The position numbers and the translations under genes are program-made. Of a DNA stretch of 64,000 nt, positions 33,922 to 42,122 are shown piece by piece; the first letter of the stretch is position 1; the number at the start of each line of letters is the position of its first letter. The stretch is taken from NCBI GenBank assembly GCA_963974715.1, contig CAXBDK010000008.1, positions 1-64,000 of the forward strand. The letters are read 5' to 3'. This DNA comes from Sediminicola sp963974715 (GTDB lineage: Bacteria > Bacteroidota > Bacteroidia > Flavobacteriales > Flavobacteriaceae). The notes under the pieces were generated by a model. The model worked only from the letters and a program-made list of their open reading frames with translations, searched no databases and had not been told where the DNA came from.

Positions 33922-34595
33922 CGGGCGATCAATTTGTAGCCAATACCATATACCGCCTTTATCTCCACATCGGCCTTATAAAGGTCTAGTTTTTTACGTA
34001 GGTTTTTGATCTGGGAATAAATAAAATCAAAACTGTCCGCTTGATCGATATGGTCTCCCCATACGTGTTCGGCAAGGGCCGTTTTGGATACCAGGCGATC
34101 CTTGTTGAGCAAGAGGTACAAGAGCACATCGAATTCCTTTCGGTTCAGGTCCACCTCTTTGTGATCGATCAGTACGGTATGGTCCTCCATGCTCACCATT
34201 AGGTTTTCCCATTCCAATTTGGGGGCACCCTGCATCTTTCTACGTCTCAGCACTGCCTTCACCCGTGCGTTCAGCTCGGCCATATGGAACGGTTTGGGGA
34301 GGTAATCGTCAGCGCCCAAGTGCAGGCCCAATAGTTTATCGTCCAGGGAGTCTTTTGCGGAAACCATGATAACCCCATCAGGAATGCCCTTTCCCTTCAA
34401 CATTTTCAACAATTCCAAACCGTTGCCATCGGGCAGGGATATATCCAAAATGATGCAGTCGTAATCGTATATTCCGATTTTGTCGAGCGCCTGAGCATAA
34501 TCACTGGCCGTTTCTACCAAAAACAATTCCCTTTCCAAGCTTAGTTTCATGTTCTGCAACATCTCTGCTTCATCCTCAACGATCAATATCTTCAT
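33918..34595 (-). CDS. OmpR/PhoB family response regulator
   Basis: 225 aa. Receiver (1-115) with acidic EDEAEM, phosphoacceptor Asp in CIILDISLPDGNG (about 51) and Lys in DYLPKPFHMAEL. C-terminal winged helix (130-222) with VDLNRKEFDVLLYLLLNKDRLVSK and an OmpR-type ending YGIGYKLI. Cognate regulator of the overlapping kinase. It is divergent from nhaA, 176 bp away, so nhaA is a possible target. Confidence 0.94.
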   Translation of the reverse strand: MKILIVEDEAEMLQNMKLSLERELFLVETASDYAQALDKIGIYDYDCIILDISLPDGNGLELLKMLKGKGIPDGVIMVSAKDSLDDKLLGLHLGADDYLPKPFHMAELNARVKAVLRRRKMQGAPKLEWENLMVSMEDHTVLIDHKEVDLNRKEFDVLLYLLLNKDRLVSKTALAEHVWGDHIDQADSFDFIYSQIKNLRKKLDLYKADVEIKAVYGIGYKLIAR

Positions 34596-34721
34596 TTATA
34601 AAAAATTAGGCGGTATGGAGCTTTCCACTCACAAATTTAGCGAATTTTGGCGGTGGGGCATGATGGATATACTTTCCTTATTGTCCCATCGGGAATTTAT
34701 GGTGGATATAGGGCTTCTTCC

Positions 34722-34752
34722 TTGCCCCCCGAACGTAGAATCGATATCTTAG
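34722..34752 (+). promoter_or_regulatory. Candidate nhaA promoter
   Basis: TTG (34722-34724), 20 bp, TATCTTAG (34745-34752). One mismatch to TAnnTTTG. The nhaA ATG is 19 bp downstream. Confidence 0.4.
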
Positions 34753-34771
34753 CAAAAACCGATTTTCCTAC

Positions 34772-36130
34772 ATGAAAAAACAAGTTGTAGATATTTGGAT
34801 CGTAGATCCCATGAAACGATTTATGAACAATAGTACCACCAGTGGCATCGTATTGTTTTCCTCTGCGCTTTTGGCACTGCTCCTTTCAAATTCCCCTTGG
34901 GCAGTGACTTTCCATCATCTCTGGGAAACCGAATTTTTTATCGGTTTCGGCGATTTTTCGATCGTAAAGACCTTGCACCATTGGATCAACGATGGACTTA
35001 TGGCAATTTTCTTTTTTGTGGTGGGACTGGAACTGAAACGGGAAATAATCGCAGGGGAGCTCAGCAGTCCCCGAAATGCCATATTGCCACTGGTGGCCGC
35101 CATGGGCGGAATGATCGTGCCGGCCCTTATATATCTTTTTTTTAATGGCACGGGGGAAGCCTCCAACGGTTGGGGCATTGCCATGGCCACCGATATTGCC
35201 TTTGCCCTTGGCATTCTGTACCTCTTGGGAAGCAAAGTGCCCATTTCTTTGAAAATTTTCCTAACTGCCCTGGCCATAGCCGATGATATTGGAGCGGTTT
35301 TGGTGATCGCCTTCTTTTATACTTCGGAAATCGATTTTGTAAGCCTTTCAGTGGGCGCCATCTTTCTGGCCCTGTTGGTAAGCGCCAATCTTATAGGAAT
35401 ACGCAGTACCCTCTTTTATGGAATAGTGGGAATCGGAGGGCTGTGGACGGCGTTTTTGATGTCGGGCGTACACGCTACCATAGCCGCTGTACTGGCCGCG
35501 TTCACCATTCCTGCGAACACTAGGGTGTCCGAATCGTTTTTTACCAAAAAGATAGAAAGCCTCTTGGACAAGTTCAAGGACATAAAATCTACCCCGAGAT
35601 CTACCGTAACCCCTGGTCAGCTGCATGTGCTGCAGGATATTCGCAACTATTCCAAAATGGCTCTGACACCTTTACAACGGTTGGAACATGGACTGCACCC
35701 ATTGGTGGCCTTTATCATAATGCCCATTTTCGCACTTAGCAATGCAGGGGTATCCATCAATTCGGAATTTTGGGAACAGTTAAAAAGTCCGGTTACCTAT
35801 GGGGTCATGGGCGGACTTATCCTTGGCAAGGTCATAGGGGTCCTGGGATTTGTCTATTTGATGATAAAATTGAAATGGGCCCAACTCCCCTTGGGCATGA
35901 ACAACCTACACATGGTGGGAGTCTCCTTTTTGGCGGCCATCGGTTTTACCATGTCGCTCTTTATATCCGAACTGGCATTTGACAATGAAATGTTGGTGTC
36001 CCAAGCCAAGATAGGCATACTTCTGGCCTCCATATTGGCCAGTTTTATAGGATTCCATATAATTAGGATCGCGGGAAAAAAGAGCATCCCCGTACCGGAA
36101 ACCCCATTGGAAGACACACCCCTATCATAG
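34772..36130 (+). CDS. nhaA: Na+/H+ antiporter NhaA
   Basis: 452 aa. Twelve predicted membrane helices. The functional aspartate pair is in ALAIADDIGAVLVIAFFY (about 168-185), with TDIAFALGILYLLGSKVP before it. A soluble loop of about 50 residues (about 255-305, LLDKFKDIKSTPRS) is longer than in E. coli NhaA but common in Bacteroidota. It exchanges sodium for protons across the inner membrane and supports a marine or saline habitat. Single gene. Confidence 0.96.
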   Translation: MKKQVVDIWIVDPMKRFMNNSTTSGIVLFSSALLALLLSNSPWAVTFHHLWETEFFIGFGDFSIVKTLHHWINDGLMAIFFFVVGLELKREIIAGELSSPRNAILPLVAAMGGMIVPALIYLFFNGTGEASNGWGIAMATDIAFALGILYLLGSKVPISLKIFLTALAIADDIGAVLVIAFFYTSEIDFVSLSVGAIFLALLVSANLIGIRSTLFYGIVGIGGLWTAFLMSGVHATIAAVLAAFTIPANTRVSESFFTKKIESLLDKFKDIKSTPRSTVTPGQLHVLQDIRNYSKMALTPLQRLEHGLHPLVAFIIMPIFALSNAGVSINSEFWEQLKSPVTYGVMGGLILGKVIGVLGFVYLMIKLKWAQLPLGMNNLHMVGVSFLAAIGFTMSLFISELAFDNEMLVSQAKIGILLASILASFIGFHIIRIAGKKSIPVPETPLEDTPLS

Positions 36131-36353
36131 GCAGCGGTCGTCCGAAATGGTGTGATATGTGCACTAGGGTCCGAAAAAAGCACCTGTTCCAACAGCATAG
36201 GTGTGATTGGGAAAAAAACAGGTGAACCTTCCGTAACTTTTTTTCATGACCTAAACCCGATAAGGATCTATAAAATAGGACCCTCAAACCTTTATTCCCG
36301 TTTTTTTACAGTTTTGAGCCTTTTCTTTACCCCAAAATCAAAAAAAGGATATT

Positions 36354-36788
36354 ATGAAGATCATTGTAACAAGTATGCTGTTGATGGCCCTTTCCTTGAA
36401 AGTACAAGCACAGGACCTCAACAGAAATGAAGTGCCAAAACAATTACTGTCCGCCTTTGAAAGCGACCACTCCAATGCCACAGATGTGGAATGGGAAAAG
36501 GAGGTGGACAACTACAAGGTAGAATTTGAGGAAAACCATCTAGATGTGGATATTTGGTACGGCACCGATGGAAAGGTCCTTAAAATGGAGCAGGAAGTGC
36601 GGGAGCAAGACCTTCCCCAGGCTATCAGGGAGACGATTTCCAAGACCTATGCTCCACATCGATTTGACGAAGGAGAATTGCACAGGGAAAACGGCAAGGA
36701 CACTTATAAGGTTGAGCTGGAAGATGGGGATCGGGAAAAGACAGTTTACTTTACGGCCAATGGAAATGTGGTGAAGGAGACCAATTAA
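36354..36788 (+). CDS. Exported PepSY-like domain protein
   Basis: 144 aa. Signal peptide to about residue 19 (VQAQ). Two PepSY-like (BLIP-like) halves: ATDVEWEKEVDNYKVEFEE with VDIWYGTDGKVLKME, and TYKVELEDGDREKTVYF with TANGNVVKE. Small periplasmic proteins of this family bind peptides or inhibit peptidases, but none has been assigned here. A strong hairpin follows. Confidence 0.85.
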   Translation: MKIIVTSMLLMALSLKVQAQDLNRNEVPKQLLSAFESDHSNATDVEWEKEVDNYKVEFEENHLDVDIWYGTDGKVLKMEQEVREQDLPQAIRETISKTYAPHRFDEGELHRENGKDTYKVELEDGDREKTVYFTANGNVVKETN

Positions 36789-36811
36789 TAATTTGCCCGA
36801 TATACTGGAAT

Positions 36812-36849
36812 GCCATGGCCGCCCTGAATGGACGGCCATGGCCATTTTT
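36812..36849. terminator. Terminator after the PepSY gene
   Basis: GCCATGGCCG (36812-36821) and CGGCCATGGC (36833-36842) form a perfect 10 bp stem with an 11 nt loop, followed by CATTTTT. It can act on both convergent transcripts (PepSY and aquaglyceroporin). Confidence 0.75.
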
Positions 36850-36887
36850 GGAAAAACCCGTCCGATATGGCGATAAGGTGTGAATTA

Positions 36888-37718
36888 TCATTTCGTAGGA
36901 TTTTCGTCCGTGCAATCGCAAGGCTGGGTCGAACGCTTCATCTGGGGTTCCAATATTCTTATAAAAAAAATACCTGCCAAGACCGCCCCTACCATAGGGG
37001 CCAATATATACACGAAGAAAAATCCTCCAGTAGTATCGGGAAAGGCGGCATCTCCCCATCCATTAATATACGCTACCACCCTTGGACCAAAATCGCGGGC
37101 CGGATTTAACCCCGCTTGGGTAAGCGGAGCGATCAAACAGATAATTGCCGTTACCGTAAGTCCTATAAAAACAGGGGCCAAAGCGTTATCCGGTCTACCT
37201 ATATTACACCCCTCGGTCAGGGCGAAGATCATCAATACCAATAAAAAAGTGCCAAATGCCTCTGCGCCCATGGCATGCAGCATGGAAGTCCAAGATGACC
37301 CATACCCCACCAAATAAAACTCCCCGAACATTTTCGCCGTTGAAACCGATTCAATACTTCCCCTAATGATCCCTTGTTGCTCTTCATAACGTCCAATGGA
37401 AGGGGCAAACAGAAAAAACAGGGCATATCCGGCCAAGAAAGCCCCTGAGAACTGACCCGATAAATAAGCGGGCATCCTGTTGGCCGACATTCGCTTTGCC
37501 AATACCATGGCAAGCGTGACCGCAGGGTTAAGATGGGCGCAGCAAAGGTGCCTGGTAAGATAGATGGCAAGGGATACCCCAATACCCCAAATAAGCGCAA
37601 TCTGAAAAAGGCCTTGATGGGCATTGAAAAGGATGGTAGCGGCTACCGAACCACATCCAAACAATACGAGTAGGAAGGTCCCCAAAAGCTCACCCAAAAA
37701 TTCATTTTGAAACTTCAT
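36888..37718 (-). CDS. glpF: Aquaglyceroporin (MIP family)
   Basis: 276 aa. Six membrane helices and two half-helices with NPA boxes: CAHLNPAVTLAM (about 62-73) and GLNPARDFGPR (about 200-210). The Asp after NPAR marks glycerol facilitators rather than water-only channels. It probably imports glycerol. No glpK or glpD is adjacent. The gene name is by family. Confidence 0.9.
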   Translation of the reverse strand: MKFQNEFLGELLGTFLLVLFGCGSVAATILFNAHQGLFQIALIWGIGVSLAIYLTRHLCCAHLNPAVTLAMVLAKRMSANRMPAYLSGQFSGAFLAGYALFFLFAPSIGRYEEQQGIIRGSIESVSTAKMFGEFYLVGYGSSWTSMLHAMGAEAFGTFLLVLMIFALTEGCNIGRPDNALAPVFIGLTVTAIICLIAPLTQAGLNPARDFGPRVVAYINGWGDAAFPDTTGGFFFVYILAPMVGAVLAGIFFIRILEPQMKRSTQPCDCTDENPTK

Positions 37719-37765
37719 AAGATGTCAATCCCGTTTAAGATCTGGCATTTCCAGGTATTCGCTAG

Positions 37766-38308
37766 CTACTCCAGAATTCTCACCAATATATTTTTTTCGT
37801 CGCCCATGTTCCATATTTCCCCCAATAAAACAACCTTTTCACCAACTTCCACTCTACGATAATTGCCGTTCATCCCCATATTGGGAATACTGAAGAGGGC
37901 CTTGTAGGTTTCCCCCTTTTCGGTCTTTAACAGGGCCGTATAACCATCTGTTCCGTTTTCAATGGAACGAACGGTACCCGTTATGCTGGACAACGAGGGC
38001 GATACCTTCACAATTTCCCGTACGGTAAGTTGCTTTACGCCTTCCATTTCCCAAACGTTCCCTTTTACCGTAACAGTGTTCCCCACCTCCATAGAGCCAT
38101 AGTTCCCATCCGCCCCAAGGTTGGGCCTGCTCACAAGGGCCTTATAAACTGCGGACTCTTCGGTCTTGATGGAGGCGGTATACCCGTCCTTGCCATTTTC
38201 AATGGAAAGTACCTCCCCGGTGATGTCTTTGATCCGTTTGCTACCCGAGCAGGATACCACTATCAAGACCCCAGCAATGACCACTGCATAGCTTCCTAAT
38301 TTCCCCAT
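37766..38308 (-). CDS. Lipoprotein with two internal repeats
   Basis: 180 aa from ATG 38308, chosen because the lipobox (VVSC, Cys near residue 20) follows directly. The upstream ORF extension has no signal. Two similar repeats of about 65 residues follow: ITGEVLSIENGKDGYTASIK and ITGTVRSIENGTDGYTALLK, each continuing with YKAL, a PN(L/M)G segment, NY, VEVG and GN/GE-W-M. It is probably a tandem OB- or SH3-like beta domain at the envelope. No named family recognised. Next to the aquaglyceroporin gene, same strand, 47 bp apart. Confidence 0.8.
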   Translation of the reverse strand: MGKLGSYAVVIAGVLIVVSCSGSKRIKDITGEVLSIENGKDGYTASIKTEESAVYKALVSRPNLGADGNYGSMEVGNTVTVKGNVWEMEGVKQLTVREIVKVSPSLSSITGTVRSIENGTDGYTALLKTEKGETYKALFSIPNMGMNGNYRRVEVGEKVVLLGEIWNMGDEKNILVRILE

Positions 38309-38424
38309 ATGGCAATCACTTTGTGTTAAAGGCTTCAAAATTACCTCAAAATATGATACCGAGCCAGTGTATTTTTCAATAACGGCAAAAGTGATCACCA
38401 TGGGCAGGGTTTAACAATGCAAAC

Positions 38425-38450
38425 AAAAAAGCCGTTGCCAAAGCAACGGC
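38425..38450 (-). terminator. Terminator of the fasciclin gene
   Basis: GCCGTTGC (38431-38438), loop CAAA, GCAACGGC (38443-38450), a perfect 8 bp stem. On the minus strand it is followed by TTTTTT (38425-38430). Classical intrinsic terminator. Confidence 0.88.
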
Positions 38451-38525
38451 CAGATAAGCCAACCACTTGGAACAATGCTTCCAAGCTAAGTGACGAAAAC
38501 ATATCCCTTTAGTGGGAAACTATTA

Positions 38526-39107
38526 TTACTTGGGAAGTACAACGGAATCAATTACATGGATGATACCATTGGTGGCCGCAACATCGGCCATGGAAACCAA
38601 TGCGGTTCCACCATTGACATCGGTCAATTGCACCTTGTCCCCACTCAGCGCAAGTTCCAATATTCCACCCTGAACGGTGGTTACCGTAAAGGTTCCTCCA
38701 TTTTTTTTGATGGCGTCCACTACAGTGGCCGCATCAAATTCGCCGGCTACTACATGATAGGTAAGAACGGCGGCCAATTTTTCTTTGTTCCCAGGCTCCA
38801 AAAGGTTCGCTACCGTACCTTCCGGAAGTTTATCAAAAGCATCGTTCGTAGGGGCAAATACGGTAAAGGGTCCAGTACCGTTCAATGTATCCACCAGATC
38901 GGCCGCCTTAACGGCAGCAACAAGGGTAGCAAAGTTTTGGTTTCCGGCCGCTACGCCCACAATAGTAAGCTCTTGGGCAATAGGGGCATACGGGGCATCC
39001 ATATAGGCCAAGTCCATGGATTCCGAATGGTTTGGGGTCGATTGACCCGTTGTGGTCGATATGGCTCCAAATAGAAATAGGGCCATTGAAATTTTAATCA
39101 AGTTCAT
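38526..39107 (-). CDS. Fasciclin (FAS1) domain protein, exported
   Basis: 193 aa from ATG 39107, where the signal peptide MNLIKISMALFLFGAIST begins. A single FAS1 domain (about 55-190) carries TLVAAVKAADLVDTLNGTGPFTVFAPTNDAF-like motifs (H1 box GPFTVFAPTNDAF), YHVV (YH motif) and the final ATNGIIHVIDSVVLP. Secreted or surface adhesion-type protein. It has its own promoter and terminator. Confidence 0.94.
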   Translation of the reverse strand: MNLIKISMALFLFGAISTTTGQSTPNHSESMDLAYMDAPYAPIAQELTIVGVAAGNQNFATLVAAVKAADLVDTLNGTGPFTVFAPTNDAFDKLPEGTVANLLEPGNKEKLAAVLTYHVVAGEFDAATVVDAIKKNGGTFTVTTVQGGILELALSGDKVQLTDVNGGTALVSMADVAATNGIIHVIDSVVLPK

Positions 39108-39131
39108 AATGTTCTTTTTTTTTGTTTTCAC

Positions 39132-39159
39132 CAAAAGTAACTTAACCGACCCAATTCAA
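39132..39159 (-). promoter_or_regulatory. Promoter of the fasciclin gene
   Basis: On the minus strand TTG (39157-39159), 17 bp, TACTTTTG (39132-39139). Exact match to TAnnTTTG with acceptable spacing. ATG 25 bp downstream. Confidence 0.6.
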
Positions 39160-39456
39160 CACTATAAAATGTTTAAAGTTTTTAAAATTTATTTAAACAA
39201 AATAAATTATTCTTAAATTGAACCTACATACATGTATAGATATAATTAGGCTATGACACATCAATAATCAGGAAAAACCATTTAAAGACTTTTTAAACCC
39301 CTTTACGATAAGAAAAATAAAATGTTTTATTATATAACATAAAACTTAATCAAAATAAACCTATCTTTTTTACAAGTTCATTTAGGTGTGTTTTTTTGAG
39401 GTCCTTTTGTTTTATGAAAACTTCCCAAAGGAGTAACTTTATGGCAAATACCGACC
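39160..39456. other. AT-rich intergenic region
   Basis: About 300 bp between divergent genes, very AT-rich. A weak TAACTTTA lies at 39434-39441, 16 bp before the next ATG, with a TTG 24 bp upstream of it. No gene. Confidence 0.4.
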
Positions 39457-41379
39457 ATGAAGAACACCATATCGCAACGGGTGGCCGACTTTCTAAAACA
39501 GTTTCCTCCCTTTAACCTTTTACCGCCCGGGGAAATTGAGGCACTGTCCGAACAGATCACCATCGTCTACAAGGAAAAGGACAGTGTTGTCTTTGCGGAG
39601 AACGAGGATATCCATGCCTTTTTCTATGTAGTGCACAAAGGGGCCGTGGCCTTACGGAAAAGCCCCAAAAACGATATTGTGGATATGTGCGACGAAGGCG
39701 ATATCTTTGGGTTAAGACCGTTGATCGCCAATGAAAATTATAAAATGGAGGCCAAGACCCATGAGGAGAGCATCCTATATGCAGTACCCATAGCGGTCTT
39801 TAAGCCATACGCCTTGGAGCATAGGGAGGTGGGAAATTTTCTGATCGAAAGTTTTGCGTCCAATACGCGAAATCCTTATTCCAAAAGCCATCGGGGCAAA
39901 CTTTACGGCGATGGCGTGGGTGGCGAGATTGTGCCCTCGGACCAAAAATTGGCCGATCTACAACCGGTAAAATACTCAAAAAAGGTAATCAGCTGCTCGG
40001 CAAGGACAACGGCCAAGACCATAGCCGAAACCATGACGCAAAAGAACATCGGCGCCATGTTGGTAGTGCGGGACATGCTTCCCATAGGCATCATTACGGA
40101 CAAGGACCTACGGAACAAGGTGGTTACAGGGGAATACCCCATTACGGCGACAGCGGCAAAGATCATGACCTCGCCCGTAATAACCTATTCCCGGAAACTT
40201 TCCATTACCCAGGCCCAAATGGCCATGATGAAGAGCAATATAAGCCATCTATGCCTTACCAAGGACGGCACCGTCAATACCAAGGCAGTGGGCATCCTTT
40301 CCAAACATGATGTGATGCTGGCCTTGGGGAACAATCCCGCCGTATTGATCAAAGCGATCAAAAGGGCCAAAAAATTCAAGGATATAAAACCGATTCGCAG
40401 TGGCATCATGCAGTTGTTACAAGGATATCTGGAGCAGAATATCCCCATGACACTGACCTCGAAGATCATTTCCGAACTGAACGATGCCTGTATCAAGCAG
40501 GTCATCAAAATTGCCCTTAAGCGCATGGAAACGGAACCACCGGTCAAGTTCGCATGGTTGGCACTTGGGAGCCAGGGAAGAAGCGAACAATTATTGCATA
40601 CCGATCAGGACAACGCACTGGTATTTGAGGATGTGCCCGAAAAGGAACTGGCCCAGACCACTGGGTATTTCCTAAGACTTGCCACCCAAGTGACCAAAGG
40701 TCTTTTTGTAATAGGGTATGAATATTGTCCCGCGGAAATGATGGCCTCCAATCCAAAATGGTGCATGGCCCTGGGCCAATGGAAGGAAGTGGTCTCACAT
40801 TGGATTACCAATCCCGGAAATGATGAAGTGCTGCTGTCTTCCATCTTTTTTGATTACAGTATTTCCTATGGGGACGGTACGCTGGTAAATGACCTTTCGG
40901 AGTACATATTTGAGAGTGTAAAGGCCTACCCTATTTTTTATTACCATCTTGCCAGTGGTGCCCTGCAGAATCCGTCTCCCACAGGATTTTTCAGACAGTT
41001 CCTGGTAGAGCAGGATGGGGCCAAAAAGGATTTTTTCGACCTGAAGAGGAGGGCCTTGATGCCCCTTACAGATGCTGCCCGGGTACTTATATTATCCCAT
41101 TCCGTAAAATCCATTAGCAATACGGCGGAACGGTACGAGAAACTGGCCGAACTGGAACCCAACAACCACGAGTTGTACCTGGCCTGTTCCTATGCGTCCA
41201 AAGCGCTCTTAAAGTTCCGTACCAAACAAGGCTTGCTGCACAATGATTCCGGTAGGTTCATTGCCCTGGAATCGCTTTCTAAGGCCGAAAAGATCAAACT
41301 GAAACGCACCTTTAAGACCATCAAGGAAATACAGGAACTCGTTTCCGTACGTTTTAAAGTAACCGGACTCCTGCGATGA
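39457..41379 (+). CDS. cNMP-binding / CBS / DUF294 nucleotidyltransferase-like protein
   Basis: 640 aa cytosolic protein. Order: cyclic-nucleotide-binding domain (about 15-130, FYVVHKGAVALRKSP and GDIFGLRPLI), two CBS domains (about 180-305, TIAETMTQKNIGAMLVV and AKIMTSPVITYSRKLSI), a DUF294 nucleotidyltransferase-like domain (about 325-470, WLALGSQGRSEQLLHTDQDN) and a DUF294 C-terminal helical domain (about 490-635). Such proteins are suspected signal-transduction uridylyl- or nucleotidyltransferases. The gene overlaps the exonuclease gene by 4 bp, a pairing that occurs repeatedly in bacteria. Confidence 0.93.
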   Translation: MKNTISQRVADFLKQFPPFNLLPPGEIEALSEQITIVYKEKDSVVFAENEDIHAFFYVVHKGAVALRKSPKNDIVDMCDEGDIFGLRPLIANENYKMEAKTHEESILYAVPIAVFKPYALEHREVGNFLIESFASNTRNPYSKSHRGKLYGDGVGGEIVPSDQKLADLQPVKYSKKVISCSARTTAKTIAETMTQKNIGAMLVVRDMLPIGIITDKDLRNKVVTGEYPITATAAKIMTSPVITYSRKLSITQAQMAMMKSNISHLCLTKDGTVNTKAVGILSKHDVMLALGNNPAVLIKAIKRAKKFKDIKPIRSGIMQLLQGYLEQNIPMTLTSKIISELNDACIKQVIKIALKRMETEPPVKFAWLALGSQGRSEQLLHTDQDNALVFEDVPEKELAQTTGYFLRLATQVTKGLFVIGYEYCPAEMMASNPKWCMALGQWKEVVSHWITNPGNDEVLLSSIFFDYSISYGDGTLVNDLSEYIFESVKAYPIFYYHLASGALQNPSPTGFFRQFLVEQDGAKKDFFDLKRRALMPLTDAARVLILSHSVKSISNTAERYEKLAELEPNNHELYLACSYASKALLKFRTKQGLLHNDSGRFIALESLSKAEKIKLKRTFKTIKEIQELVSVRFKVTGLLR

Positions 41380-42035
41380 TCTGGTTCCTTAAAAAAAAGA
41401 GCAAGGATATGCCGCCTTTCTGGACGGCATATGAAAAGACCTTCGACCAAAGGCTTCCTTCCGATATCAATGAGATAAGGTTCGTGGTACTGGATACGGA
41501 AACCACCGGCTTTAATTACGATAAGGATAGGATGTTGTGCATTGGGGCGATCAGCCTTACGAACGGGGCCATTCCCCTGCAAGATAGCCTTGAGGTATTT
41601 ATAGAGCAAGATCATTACGATGCAGAAAGTGCCAAGATCCATGGTATCCTTAAAAGGGGTGCCATGGAAAGGGTATCCGAACTGCTGGCACTACAGCATT
41701 TCCTGGAATACGTTGGAAACGCTGTCGTGGTGGCCCATCATGCCAAATTTGACATTACCATGATCAACAGGGCCTTGGAAAGGAACGGCCTTCCCAAATT
41801 AAAGAACAAGGTTTTGGACACAGCGGTCCTTTACAAGAGGACCCTGCTCCTATCCAACCTAATCGAAAGAAAGGAAACATATAAGTTGGACGAATTGGCC
41901 GATAAATTCGACATCTCCAAAAAAGATAGGCATACGGCTTTGGGCGATGCCTATATCACGGCCATTGCATTTCTAAAGATCCTTAAAAAATTGAGGGACA
42001 AAAATGGGTTGAAACTCAAAGACCTTTTTCGATAG
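41376..42035 (+). CDS. DEDDh 3'-5' exonuclease (DnaQ/PolC epsilon-like)
   Basis: 219 aa. Exo I VVLDTETTGF (about 32-41, catalytic Asp and Glu), Exo II VVAHHAKFDITMINR (about 112-126), Exo III DRHTALGDAYITAIAF with His and Asp (about 187-200). A complete active site. It overlaps the cNMP/CBS/DUF294 gene by 4 bp (ATGA) and is likely translationally coupled. Substrate (DNA proofreading or RNA) not known. It is a paralogue type rather than the polymerase epsilon itself. Confidence 0.92.
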   Translation: MIWFLKKKSKDMPPFWTAYEKTFDQRLPSDINEIRFVVLDTETTGFNYDKDRMLCIGAISLTNGAIPLQDSLEVFIEQDHYDAESAKIHGILKRGAMERVSELLALQHFLEYVGNAVVVAHHAKFDITMINRALERNGLPKLKNKVLDTAVLYKRTLLLSNLIERKETYKLDELADKFDISKKDRHTALGDAYITAIAFLKILKKLRDKNGLKLKDLFR

Positions 42036-42122
42036 GCGCAAAAGCAGGTGTTACGGTAGGGTGGAAAATCTAAAGTGACCTGGAGAAAAGTCCCATCCAT
42101 AACAAAACCGTATTACCCGCCC

